DNA from: Cristatella mucedo
Taxonomy: Eukaryota; Bryozoa; Phylactolaemata; Cristatellidae
Length of the DNA: 64,000 nt
Direction of reading: 5' to 3'
NCBI GenBank assembly: GCA_009760855.2
Contig: WPIO01000049.1
Location: forward strand, 1,385,001-1,449,000
Of this stretch, positions 33,483-43,572 are shown piece after piece. Each line of letters begins with the position of its first letter. Within the stretch, counting starts at the first letter, position 1. The position numbers were made by a program, and so were the translations under genes. Under the pieces are notes generated by a model that was not told the origin of the DNA, searched no databases, and worked only from the letters and a program-made list of their open reading frames with translations.

Positions 33483-36400
33483 CTGTCTCTCTCTTTCTGT
33501 CTCTCTCTTTCTGTCTCTCTCTTTCTGTCTCTCTCTTTCTGTCTCTCTCTTTCTGTCTCTCTCTTTCTGTCCGTCTGTCTCTCTTTCTGTCTGTCTGTCT
33601 CTCTTTCTGTCTCTCTCCCTCTCTCTCTCTTTCTGTCTCTGAGCCCAAAAAGCTCAGTGGAACTTTACTAGAACTGAGCAGAAGAACTTTTTGTTGGCAC
33701 TATACGACAAGAACTGCTTTGTCAGTTGTCCAGGGGCAATTGGATTGGCGGTTTGTGTCGTGTGCTGCACGCCCCTCCCCCCAAAAAAAAACCAGCGACA
33801 GGCCACCATCTGTAACACAACGCCTAGCACCAAAGGCTAGCTACGCTTTGCAATCCAGGTTAGACCCTGGGGTTAAGGTGCTTGCTTTTTTGACGGCTAA
33901 TGTCAAGATGCCCGAGCCCTTCGGCATCGATGCGAAGCACCACAAAAGTCTCTCGGTTCTCTTACGGCCGCTGGACACTAGCGAGCACGATCATCCGGTG
34001 CGTGCGCGCTGCCACTACCGCGGCCATGCGGCCACCGCTTCCTGGCCTGCACTGGAACGCACGCAGCCGCAGCAGTGCACGCGCCCAGAAGAACAACCGA
34101 AGCGAACATCAGCGCGCAGGCGTCCGTTCGGGCGGGCAAGCTGAAGCAGTTGCCGAGCGATCGCACAGCGCGCGACCAATAGCCAATGAAAAGACCAACA
34201 GAATAAAGGAGCTCGCGCCGAAGCAAACACGGCGACGGCCGGCAGCTCGGCCGCATGCCGCTCTGACCGGCTCAGGACTGCCGCAGTGGCGCCCGTAACT
34301 CAAAAGCCTCGCTGCGCTCGCACTACGAGCGCAGCAAGCGACCACTTACCGTGCCGCACTGCACGACGGTAGAGAGAGAGAAAAGCAAAAAGAATGTGTG
34401 CGCGCTGTGCGACATCTTCACCACGGGGAAGACGGAAAAAGAGGAGAGAGAGGGGGAGGGAGGGAGGGAGGGAGGGAGGGAGGGAAAGCCGGCGAAATGC
34501 TCCGAGCAAGGTGCCCGGAGGCGGCGGCGACAATACCTGGAGGCGAGCAGCAGCCTCGTCGAGCTGCTGCTTCAGCTGCATCGTCTGGCGAAGCTGCTGC
34601 ACGTGCAGACTCTCCATCACCTTGCAGCGGCGAATCGCCGCCTCGTCCGTGCTCTGCGGCGCACGGAGGAGGAGAGCTAGAGAGCGGGCCGGGCGCCACT
34701 GCTGCCGCCGCTGCTATGCCTCACGATGCTGCAATGCCGCACGATGCCGACCAAAAAGAGCGCAGCGACGGCGGCAGCAGCAGCAGCAGAGCAGCTGGAT
34801 CGACGGGTGCTTCGATCGGGCGCTGGGGCTGGGTGGACACCCGAGGCCTTAGCAACCGGAGTTTGAAGTCTGGCTTATAGACAATAGTGCTTCCGGTTTA
34901 CCCACACCCAATGTAATGCAGCTTCGCATGCTCGCTCTAATGCCAATGGCCTCCCAACTTCCAAACAACCCAATGGGGGCAGGGGGGTTGCCCATCGCTG
35001 GGCCAGGCTGGTTGAGGTCAATTCCACGAGAACGTGCATTCGCAATTGAATGAAATTTGGTGAGTAACCGCGGTATACCGGTGTCTATTAAGGGGAATCA
35101 AAACTGCAGCTTATTAAAACGATGCTTTAATTAGAAATGGCAGGCGGATTGCAGTTATTTGTGGGACCTGACAACACAAATCAAATGAATAGCAGCTGAC
35201 GGGATTGCGCATCAAGGACTCGATCGCACATCGGGCAGGCAGGTAGACATATTTGGCAGCAGAGGCAGCAAGAAGAACAGAGCCGTCAAGCTAACTCACC
35301 ACAACCACAATCTCATGGCTGTTTGCATCGAATGACACCATCTGAGCCTTGCAGATGGTTATGAAGTAGTTGTGCACACCCGGTAGCTGAGAGCTGAAAT
35401 GAGAAGCAAACAGCTCCAGCGTGCGATCTGTAGTCACTTTGAACCCAGCATGCACTTGTAATGACATGCAGGGAGGGGAGTCAAAAATCCAGTAAAATAA
35501 AGCAGGATCGAGCAACACGTCAACGTTGCCAGGCTCTGGCTCTAAGAATAATAATTCAATTGCCGGAGTAAGGAAGCAGAGAGTGGGAAGGATGGTCCAA
35601 TGATGAATCGTCCCGGAATCGAGTCACCCAGCACCCTGCTCTTCATGATCCTGCACCCATGTTGCTAAGGCACTGCCAGACTGCAATAATCAGGCACGGC
35701 TTTGAACCAGCAGGCAAAGCCGGATAGGATGCTATGAGAAATCGAGATTCGGGCTCCTCATGCCCGGATCAACGATTCAGAACAATCATTCGCAAGAGCA
35801 AGCCCAAAAGAAAGAGGGAGGAAAAAATTGTAAAAACTAGGCTACACGGAAAAGCCAAATGTCACTACAAAGTGCTGCCCTGGGCCTGGACAGGTTATCG
35901 AATCACTCGAGATGAAACAAGGAACGGTATTGCTTTGGTATAAGAAGACCAACTACCCCAAGGTGAGTGCTGCCGAAAGAGGTCAGCTAAACCAAAGACT
36001 TTGGAAGCGAGGTAAGGCTACCATCCGATGTGTATAAACGGTTGTTGCCAACAACCTTGATCATATTGGCAGCTGCACCGATCCACTTCTTTCTGCTGCC
36101 TTCTTGAGGGCCAAATTGCTTGAGCCTTAATTTTCGGGGGGGGGGAAGAGAGAGAGATGTACATGCCAATAGGTGGAGGCACAAGTATTGCAGCTAGGAC
36201 CCCCCAGCGCACGTGCAGCACATCCCGTGTCCGCTCAGGGCAGCACGGAGCCACTTGAGCCAGCCACCTTTGCAGCATGGCGAGGCAGCACCAGAGAGCA
36301 GAGAGACGTGCGCTCGGAGGCAGCGGCTGGCAAAGGCAAGCAGGCAGAGCAGCTCACTAGGTCCACAGTTCCTGCGGCACCGAGATGCAGCACTTCTTGA

Positions 36401-39400
36401 ACGCCCCCGGTGTGAGTGGCGGGCTACAAAACGACGACGCAGCAGCAGCGCCGGTTTCACACAGGCCGGCCTAGCGTGCAGACCGAAGGAGCCACGGGCG
36501 GTCGGGCGAGCGAGCAGTCGGGCTTTGCTTGGACCGGCCGCCCAATGCAGGAGAGCGCACAGAGTCGGCAGCGCTAGCTACCTGCAGTTGGGACGACGAA
36601 GCTGGTCCAGCTTCACTATGCCACTGGTGGTGACACCAGTACCGATGCCATACTCGACGGCGCACATGTCTTCCTTGACGATTTTCACCTTGCCAAGTAC
36701 CCAGCCGCTCTCCTCCACTCCGGGCAATTTGACGGATATCTGCATTGAGCCGGTACGAGAGAGAGAGAGCAAGAGAGATGAGACCGAATTGGCGAATTGG
36801 CGAGACAGCCGGAAGAGAGCAAAACGACAACGGCGAGCCTCGGCAGCACCGACAGAGCTAGCACGATTGCGAGATTGGCAGCTCGCACCTCGACATCTTC
36901 GCCTTCCTTCAGGTCGGTGCACGGGCCAGCCACGGCACTCGCCAGCCGGGCGGCAGTGAATGCTACTTCGCAGTCCGGCTGCCACCTGAAACGTGCCATT
37001 AAGATTAACGTGCCATTAAGATACATATTTTGTTCGCTGAGAGATGCTCGACAGATGGCAATGGCAAGTACGAGACAGACAAAGACAGTGAGACAGACAG
37101 AGACAGACACACAGAGAGAGGAGAGAGACAGACAGAGACAGACACACAGAGAGAGGAGAGAGACAGACAGAGACAGACACACAGAGAGAGGAGAGAGACA
37201 GACAGAGACAGACTCACAGAGAGAGGAGAGAGACAGACATAGACAGACACACCGAGAGAGGAGAGAGACAGGGAAGCATAGGCCTGACTCTCAAGTCTTC
37301 GTGTAGACGTGCACACGACGCTGCTAAGGCCGGCTGCACCTAAGTGGCCCGCTGTTGGCAATTTGCTACCTTCCGGCTGTCTCACCAATCGGTCAGTCGA
37401 CCAATTGGACCCGGGACATCGAGATTCGGGCGCTCGAAGCTTGCACACAGCCTCTGCCAGAGCTTGTCACGGCGGTAGCAGCCGCACCCTTGCATTCCAC
37501 ATTTCCAGAGAACCTTGCGTCGTGAATAGACCCAACACGATGGCACCTTCACATTGGAACCTGGAACCTTCACATTCCAAATTTCCACAACTTTTTGTCA
37601 TGACTTAACATGTGCGCAGCACGGGGGAATGGTGGCATCCCTAGATCTAGGGCCGTGAGCAGTCAAAAAAGGGGCCAGTCTCAGGTCAGAGCTGCAAGAC
37701 TGGCCGAGCTCTGGTCAAACAAAACTTTGCAACGGACCAAGATCTATATATACATATATATAATTCATTTGTATAGCACCCCAAGAGAACTTTATCTCTA
37801 TTCAGGTGCTTCACATATGCCTCGGGGCTCGAGCCCACGACCTTGGCCAGACCTCGGTCGGGGGGGGGGGGGGGGGGCGTGCACCTTAACCGCTGGACCA
37901 AACCAGCTCGGCTGCCTCGAGTACCTGCTTTCGTAGGTCACCAGGATCCTGTCGTCAAATATGTTTAACACGTGTGCCTGCAAAACAAAGGAAAACCATG
38001 CCAGAGCTAGATCACAGATCACAGCTAGCACACTAGCCGAAAGCTGCCTCCCCCCCCACCCAGGCTGCTTGCAGGCCTATGCACGGAGCCGAACGAGAGG
38101 TCGTGCACACCTGTGGAGGTCGCGGTAGTGGCCTGGGCACAAGGTCACCAAAGCTAATCGAACCAGCAGCAGTCATGCACGGTGGCCGTAACAGAGCACA
38201 CAGTTCGACCAGCAGTGGAAATTGATATCAGGACACCACAGCACAAGACAGGATACCATCATTTGTCAGCAACTACTACAGCTGCTCACTGAGTTTTAAT
38301 TGCCATGGAAGGGCACGGCTGTCCAATTCCAGATACAGCTACCGAATAGCCACAGGTACACGCCAATAAGAATGATGATAATAATAATAAGTAATAATAA
38401 TGGGATATTTTACAGCACCGCAAGATAATTAAATCTCTTTATCGGCTCTTTACATACGCAGGAAAGTAAGCAAGTCAATTGGCTAGCTATAGCATGCACA
38501 GTATCAGAACACACAATCACACCAAGGGCTATTAACAGACCAAGCAAGTACTGCGAGGAACAGGTGCGTTTTTCAGAATTAGAAGCACAGGTTGAATGCC
38601 TTCTCCCAGCAAGCCAGTCCGGCAAGCTACGTGGACAGTGGCCTGCGCTCCTGTGACTAGACAATCTTGGCACTTTTACAGCACTATAGGCCTGCACTCA
38701 AGCACCCAGTCTAGCAGATCATCGGAGGCAAAGCACCTCAATGTAGGGTCATGTAACGGTTCCAAATATGCCAGCTGTTCAGGCTATTTAAAATCGAGTT
38801 ATTTCCTGTTGCTAACTGGGCCAACCCGGGCAGTGCCAGTAGGCAGTGTGTGCTGGCATTTCACGACCCAGGTCGTGGATTCGAGTACTCCATCAGGCAA
38901 TTAGCAATTGCCCAGTGCAAGCAGGATGACAGCTGCCAATCTAAAAATGAGGCCATTGATTCAGCTCGACTAAATGCACTCTAGGTAACAATTCTCGGCT
39001 GACTTGTTTTTGGCAGCCTGACATCTGTGGGGCCTTGCTCTACGAGGGACGTCATTGGAGCATCGATGCATCTTTGGAACAAGCATCGATGGCCACTTTT
39101 GCTCATACCTCGCTCTTGCTAGAGAAACCCTCCACTGCCAGCGAAGAGTGGGCATACCTGCCGACCCTGCACAAGGGCACCATCCAGTGCCTGAAGAGCT
39201 AGCTGAATTGGCACGGCCCCATCGTGAGTCTAATGCCACTTTCCGATTGCAAAAATTCGATCGTGCTTCCTTTGCAGCAAAATGTTAAGTGCTTAGAAAA
39301 AGAGTTCTCTGATGATTCTATATCAAATGTATTATTATTATTATAAAAAAAAACTTGAGTTTGCCAACTTGCGTCAAACTACTGCTGCTCATACCGACTG

Positions 39401-40075
39401 TCACAAGCCTCGCTGTTAAAAGCAAAAGCCCATTCCATCCGGTTGCCAACCCCAAACATGTACATACATCCATGCCAGCAAAGCATTAGGTACAGCACGA
39501 AGGGTGGTGCTGCTCCAATGCACTAGTGTATAGCTTTGCAGCAATAGCCACAGAGGTGTAAGGAAGTTTGATGAAAACGGCTCACGGCTTGCCCTTGAAT
39601 ATCGGTGGCTTATCGCAGACTGAGTCTCGTAGCACGAGCACGTGGCCGACCGACTTACTAAGAAATACCCCGACTATTACCGAAATCTATAGCTCAACAC
39701 GAGACTCGTAGTGAGCCCACATAAAATATGCCTAGCTTACAGCCACCACGGCATTGCCCAACCAAACCATGGTGCACAGCAACCATTTCCGAAAGTTGAT
39801 CGACTAGACCTGCCCTTCAAACTCAAGACTAGAAGGGAGCAGAAGTAGCAGAACTCGGCCGGCTGCTCGGTTGGTTGGCTAACTAGGTACAGCTCCATCC
39901 GGCATAAATCGCTTGCATACAAACGACATATACAAAGTTCGCCAAGTTGGCTAAACGAAAAGTTGTGCCGCCTGAATGTGGCTTTAAAGATAGCATCCAC
40001 TCGTCTAGACTCACGGGCGCTTAGCACTCACGGCATGAAAGAGAGGAAAAAGAGGACAGGAGCAGGATCGATAGT

Positions 40076-40139
<64 letters not shown>

Positions 40140-42195
40140 GATGACAGAAGAGGACAGAGACGATGGGACAAAAGAAGGAAATTATAGACAGTGTGAGAGG
40201 GCAAAAGACAGTGCAAGAAGAGAAGAGAGAGAGAGACAATGAGACTGAAAGAGATCCAACGAACAACAGAGAGACAAGAAGGACACAACAGACAATGAGA
40301 CGAGATAGAAGACACACACACACACACACAAACGGAGGCAGAATAATGTACATCAGGCAGGTGTGTTGTATACGCCGCCAAGTAATCGATGACTGGAGAT
40401 CAAGCTAGACGATTACGTGAACCACCCATGCGATGACAAAACTAGCAACGGCATGTATACGAATGGTGAAAGTGCTTGACACAGACTGGCAAGGGTATGA
40501 ACCCCCACACCACGGTTGGCTGCAGTTGCCGGCTGCAGGTCGATCTAGAGCAAAATCGGCTGTCTCTATGAGATAGAGACTCGTACGTGCAGATTTAGAA
40601 ACACAGACAAGGGAAGAGAGAGGAGGGGAGAGCTAGGGAGAGAGACAGAGAGAGACAGAGATAGTAGCAAAAACACTTCCAATAGATGGCTATATCAATT
40701 TTCTTGCAGATGGCTTAAGGCTCACCTCTCTCCCTCATGTCAAGGAAGACACAAGGAGAGACAGAGGTAAGCATGGTGCAGCCACCGGTACTTGCTATCT
40801 ATTTTTAACTCAGTACTGACGAAAAAAAATGTCAATCGCATTTGTGAAATGTCTAGAAAGTGATTGAGTTCTCTTAAGGTGCTACTTTATAATAGCCAAC
40901 CACTTGGGTCTAGGCTAGTGCGGCACCTTGCCCGAGCGAACTGAAATGTAATCGCACCAGCAGCGAAGCACAAACAGGAACCCTCTGAGATTGCTAAGCA
41001 TAAGTGATGGGAGATCCCTCAATGACTCAGCACGGGTTACTCCCACACGAGCAACACGAACCACAACTGATGGTGGAGAGCTAGCAGTACCAGCGGGCGT
41101 ATATGTCGCACCATCTTTTCTGTTTCAGTTTCGATCGAATTCAATCTACTAGCTCTCTGCATGTCTGTTTGTCTTGATCTCTAATATGGTGTTATTACTA
41201 CAATACGGTTACGAGCAAGAATCTACAGAGGTTCAGCTAAGGCAGCGAAAGTCCAGTTAAGGTTCAGTTAAGGTGGGTGAAGTTAAGATTAATAAGAATG
41301 GTTCGGCGAAGGTAGGTTTCAGTTAACGTTCAAATAAGGCAGGTTCAGTTTATGGTAGGTTCAGTTAGCAGATTCAGCTAAGGGAATTTTTAGTTAAGGG
41401 AAGGTTCGGCTAAGGCAGGTTCAGCTGACGCCGGTTCTGTTAAGGCTGCTGCCTTCAGACCGACTGCATCCAATCGCCGCCACAGCGACGCATAAAAACA
41501 TGTGACGTGGCGACAAAGCGGGCGCACCAGTGCTAAAGGTTAGTTTGCTTTTCACGTTCTCCATCGGTTGGGCTTCGAGAACGGTAGGTTTGCATGGCTA
41601 AAATGCTCAACGGGCAGCTTGAACAAAATGGAAGACGTCGCGGCGAGCCAGGCACCACGCGGTAAACCGAACCGGCCTAGCGGCAAATGTACACGTGCGC
41701 CACCTCCTAGCGGCGCACGCTTTTGACTGGGCCGCGGGACTCAATTCTCTATTCTCTCGAAAATACTAACAAGTAGAGTAGCAAGCCGGAGGAACGCGAT
41801 TCGAAGCTCGGGTCACCCTCCCAACAGGAAGTACTCCAGCGCGGGCTCGGGCGGCCGACGAGGAGCACACAATGGACGAGGCTACCGGCTGGTAAAAGCA
41901 CAAAAACTTCAAGCGCCTAGCAAGGACGAATGATTTAGAAATCGCGGCGCAAAATTAATGCTTGTCGATTGAGTTTGAAGGGGGCGACCACCGCAGAGTC
42001 GGTCCGATGGACCGGCGGGGCTTCCCCTGAAATGAAAGCCGATAAACCTCTCGACGAACGAATCGGCAAGCAGACTGCCCGTATTCATAAAAGTCGCAGG
42101 CCATGCTTTGCGCAGTTAGCAACTGGCGCAAAGCGTCATACCGGGTAATAGAGGCCATTTTGGCCTAGAACCTCCACGGGTATTAGACCCTCCAT
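29812..42195 (-). CDS. FMR1: FMR1/FXR-family RNA-binding protein (13 exons, 746 aa)
   Basis: FMRP-family proteins bind mRNA, ride on ribosomes and granules, and repress translation. Exons in transcript order: 42195-42142, 37977-37925, 36985-36889, 36739-36582, 36371-36358 (tentative 14-nt microexon), 35454-35300, 34653-34537, 33384-33208, 33063-32875, 32131-32045, 31910-31789, 31691-31210, 30347-29812. They sum to 2241 nt with frame kept throughout. Domains: Tudor/Agenet 1 (about 1-50), Tudor/Agenet 2 (about 60-120), KH0 (about 126-216), KH1 with GSHG at 243-246, KH2 with GRSG at 306-309, the conserved VPFIFVGT at about 341-348, an NES-like leucine segment (about 368-385), an RGG region (about 430-560) and a Q/A-rich tail (569-746). 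It is longer than vertebrate FMRP because of that tail, as in fly FMR1. A single family member cannot be told from FXR1/FXR2 without phylogeny; FMR1 is used as the family name. Confidence 0.94.
30348..31209 (-). other. FMR1 intron 12
   Basis: Contains a 9-base G run near 30868 and GC-rich sequence. No extra exon was recognised. Confidence 0.6.
31210..31691 (-). CDS. FMR1: FMR1 exon 12, DWS and RGG region
   Basis: Encodes a six-glutamine run, [15 protein letters not shown] (the DWS plus acidic patch near the regulatory phosphosites of FMRP), then [19 protein letters not shown] and further RG repeats. RGG boxes bind G-rich RNA. Enters phase 2, exits phase 1 at a GTGAGT donor. Confidence 0.9.
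31789..31910 (-). CDS. FMR1: FMR1 exon 11, NES-like leucine segment
   Basis: Encodes [20 protein letters not shown], equivalent to the LRLERLQIDEQLRQI export region of FMRP, then a serine/glycine-rich piece. Acceptor TCGAAG after a T run, GTGAGA donor, exits in phase 2. Confidence 0.9.
32045..32131 (-). CDS. FMR1: FMR1 exon 10
   Basis: Encodes [20 protein letters not shown] and MEYTILQQK, the conserved VPFVFVGT block after KH2. GTTGCAG acceptor, GTGCAG donor, 29 whole codons. Confidence 0.94.
32875..33063 (-). CDS. FMR1: FMR1 exon 9, KH2
   Basis: Encodes [20 protein letters not shown], then [20 protein letters not shown] and [19 protein letters not shown]. The GxxG loop is GRSG. Joins directly to exon 10, giving [15 protein letters not shown], like the short linker of invertebrate FMR1 and FXR proteins. 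Confidence 0.96.
33208..33384 (-). CDS. FMR1: FMR1 exon 8, KH1
   Basis: Encodes [34 protein letters not shown] and STFRIQGK. The GxxG loop is GSHG. TTTCAG acceptor, GTAAGG donor, 59 whole codons. Confidence 0.96.
33425..33648. repeat. CT-rich minisatellite, TCTCTCTTTCTGTC-type units
   Basis: In FMR1 intron 7 the unit CTCTCTTTCTGTCT repeats with period about 14, preceded by a (CT)n run. On the transcribed strand it is purine-rich. Confidence 0.95.
34537..34653 (-). CDS. FMR1: FMR1 exon 7
   Basis: Encodes [19 protein letters not shown] and [14 protein letters not shown], the long helix between KH0 and KH1. GCCGCAG acceptor, GTATTG donor, 39 whole codons. Confidence 0.9.
34985..35195. repeat. 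Dispersed relative of the 12-14 kb satellite monomer
   Basis: CGAGAACGTGCATTCGCAAT, TGAATGAAATTTGGTGAG and GGCGGATTGCAGTTAT match, in order, the monomer region near 13390-13440 and the GGATTGC-rich monomer ends. It lies in FMR1 intron 6. Confidence 0.55.
35300..35454 (-). CDS. FMR1: FMR1 exon 6, start of KH0
   Basis: Encodes [19 protein letters not shown] and [20 protein letters not shown], aligned with the FHKIKLDVPEDL...VTYDPENYQLVIL region of FMRP. Only one AG follows the pyrimidine tract. GTGAGT donor, phase 0. Confidence 0.88.
36358..36371 (-). CDS. FMR1: FMR1 exon 5, predicted 14-nt microexon
   Basis: Exon 4 leaves in phase 2, but exon 6 enters needing phase 1, so a piece must lie between them. 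GCCGCAG|GAACTGTGGACCTA|GTGAGC fits exactly: it restores frame and adds RNCGPM, giving a spacer as long as the family's. An alternative acceptor up to 23 bases upstream would make it longer. Inferred from phase only. Confidence 0.45.
36582..36739 (-). CDS. FMR1: FMR1 exon 4, Tudor/Agenet 2
   Basis: Encodes [20 protein letters not shown] and [13 protein letters not shown]. Acceptor GCAG, donor GTAGCT, exits in phase 2. Confidence 0.93.
36889..36985 (-). CDS. FMR1: FMR1 exon 3
   Basis: Encodes [17 protein letters not shown] and DLKEGEDVE, equivalent to the WQPDRQIPF...DEVEV stretch of FMRP. TTTCAG acceptor, GTGCGA donor, phase 0. Confidence 0.93.
37080..37272. repeat. 33-bp GA/CA minisatellite, about 5 copies
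   Basis: Unit built from AGACAGACAGAGACAGACAC plus ACAGAGAGAGGAG. In FMR1 intron 2, close to exon 3. The period is a multiple of three, so artefactual open frames appear on both strands. Confidence 0.95.
37745..37911 (-). mobile_element. SINE-A copy carrying an 18-G run
   Basis: Same parts as the 16.4 kb copy: TAT-rich end and LINE-A-like tail (plus-strand AGAGAACTTTATCTCTATTC), B-box region GGCTCGAGCCC, A-box region ending CCAGCTCGG. A G homopolymer at 37860-37877 sits between the boxes. The head lies about 13 bases inside FMR1 intron 2 from the exon 2 donor. Confidence 0.9.
37925..37977 (-). CDS. FMR1: FMR1 exon 2
   Basis: Encodes [17 protein letters not shown], the second half of Tudor/Agenet 1. 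CAG acceptor, GTACTC donor, exits in phase 2. A SINE-A copy begins only about 13 bases beyond the donor. Confidence 0.92.
38368..38640 (-). mobile_element. LINE-A 3' UTR and tail
   Basis: AATAATAATAAG tail start, then TTAAATCTCTTTATCGGCTC and the LINE-A 3' UTR words ATGCACAGTATCAGAACACA and AGGAACAGGTGCGTTTTT in the same order as the 5.6 kb copy. Confidence 0.75.
38815..38950 (+). mobile_element. SINE-B relic
   Basis: TTTCACGACCCAGGTCGTGG and ATTCGAGTACTCC resemble the SINE-B middle, followed by a degraded GATGACAGCTGCC. Heavily mutated. Confidence 0.45.
39280..39347 (+). mobile_element. LINE-A tail fragment
   Basis: TTAAGTGCTTAGAAAAAGAG, TTCTCTGATG, then ATTATTATTAT followed by A residues. 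Confidence 0.6.
40083..40135. repeat. (GA)n microsatellite
   Basis: AG dinucleotide run of about 50 bases in FMR1 intron 1. Confidence 0.97.
40838..40900 (+). mobile_element. LINE-A tail fragment
   Basis: TGTCTAGAAAGTGATTGAGT, TCTCTTAAGGTGCTACTTTA: the end of a truncated LINE-A insertion. Confidence 0.55.
42142..42195 (-). CDS. FMR1: FMR1 exon 1
   Basis: Encodes [18 protein letters not shown], which matches the family start (ME, then VEV, G-NG, -YY). GTATGA donor, phase 0. The start codon is fixed by this match. Confidence 0.92.
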
Positions 42196-42260
42196 CAGCG
42201 ACGCGCCGTTGCCGAAGTCACGTGCGGAAGGACGCAGACGAGCCGTCTCTCCTCGGACAC
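42196..42260 (-). promoter_or_regulatory. FMR1 5' flank with an E-box and ETS-like site
   Basis: CACGTG at 42219-42224 overlaps TCACGTGCGGAAGG, placing an E-box and a GGAA (ETS-like) core within about 40 bases of the start codon. Either 5' UTR or core promoter; the transcription start is unknown. Confidence 0.35.
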
Positions 42261-43362
42261 CTTGACAACCAGCAGTCTTTCAAGTTAATGTAATCGGTAC
42301 ATTTCTAATTATTATTAAGATATTTTTATCATGTTTTCGGAATCCTTAATCTAAACACGCCGGGAAGTGAAATCAAACGCCTTACGTAAAGGGCAAGGGT
42401 CGCAAAGCGCGCAAGCGCGATTGTGGAACGTGTATTTACGACCGCCCCTCCCAAATTAAGGCTCACCCAGATTTTAACAGACTTCATATACACTCCGCGG
42501 ACTCATAAGCTTTATTCGAAAGTTCATCCCGGGCTATGCAAAGATTTTGCTGTCCTCTGTTACTAGTTGATGCTCTAGCGGTCTCGAGGATGTATAGGAG
42601 CACTCAACAACAATAATAATAATAACTTTGAATAGCACCCCCCAGAGAACTTAATCTCTTTCTAGGCACTTTATATATGCTGTAAAGAAAGTATGACCAC
42701 ATGCTTAGTTGTAACGTGCACAGAGTCAACGTGCATGATACGGTTTTGTGGAATCGCACAGTGTCGGTCCGCATTAGTACACAAAGGACGAATCACAAGG
42801 ACCGCCAAACGAAGTGAGGAACGAGTGCATTCTAAGCTTCTTTTTTAAGTTTCTCTAGTAGAATAGTGACGGCGGACGGACGAAGGGCTGATGCGACCGG
42901 CGGGTCGGACGTGTGACGATCGGCGGAAGTGGAGTGTCTAGGGAACGCCGCCACCAGCTATCGGTACCAGAGGCTACGCATTGCCCTGCAATTCCTCGCT
43001 CCGCCTCCACTTCACGGCATTCTGCCATTTGGAGGAGACTGTCTGCGTAGACGGCTGCCTTCGGAGACTACTGCTTGCGGAGAGACAAGCATGCATGTGG
43101 AGATTAATACCTGCGGAGACGACTACCTGTCGATACTACCTGTTAACCAGCCGCCCACCTTTACATTTAAACTAAAGGCAGGCATGGTCTCCAAAAGATT
43201 TGAGAGATTTTTTTCGAGGCACAGCTTAAAGATTTGAGTCGGAAGAGCAGACGGCACGATGCCTCATTACGAAGGAGATCTGACAGGTAGGCTGGAGCCA
43301 CAGTATGCAGGGACCGAAAGGTGGGTGACAAATCTTTCAAGCGGATGCGCTGCTTGACGATA

Positions 43363-43490
43363 ATAATGCTAATACGAACAATAATAATAATATTAATACA
43401 CTTGATAAAGCACCCTCAGAGAACTCAATTTCTTTCTAGGCGCTTTACATTTGCTGTACAGGAAGCACGGTCGAATGGATATGGTACTAG
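43363..43490 (-). mobile_element. LINE-A tail nested in LINE-A
   Basis: TAATAATGCTAATACGAACA, then AATAATAATATTAATACACT and CAATTTCTTTCTAGGCGCTT, the reversed tail. It splits the host between TGCGCTGCTTGAC and GGTCGGCGAGAAGTGG, which are separated by only about 13 bases in the 6.1 kb copy. Confidence 0.7.
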
Positions 43491-43525
43491 TGCTGGTCGG
43501 CGAGAAGTGGTACGATGTGGCGATT

Positions 43526-43572
43526 GAGTTCTCTGAGAGCGCTATAACATGTGTGTTATTATTATTATAACT
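43526..43572 (+). mobile_element. 47-bp LINE-A tail nested in LINE-A
   Basis: TGAGTTCTCTGAGAGCGCTA, then ATTATTATTATAA, placed between GATGTGGCG and CTGCGACGCTCACAAC. These flanks are adjacent in the 6.1 kb copy (ATGTGGCAACTGCGACGCTC). Confidence 0.75.

Larger units (their letters stand above)
37978..42141 (-). other. FMR1 intron 1
   Basis: About 4.2 kb with LINE-A pieces, a SINE-B relic, a (GA)n tract and no recognised coding block. Confidence 0.7.

Noticed and set aside
33392..34144. 250-codon open frame of leucine/serine repeats
   Set aside because: Translation of the CT minisatellite, antisense to FMR1 introns.
40021..40381. Leucine/serine-rich minus-strand open frames
   Set aside because: Translation of a (GA)n tract in FMR1 intron 1.
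41629..41727. Short plus-strand frame starting MEDVAASQ
   Set aside because: Only about 32 codons, no family, antisense within FMR1 intron 1.
41955..42158. 67-codon minus-strand open frame overlapping FMR1 exon 1
   Set aside because: Different frame from the conserved FMR1 start and no similarity of its own.
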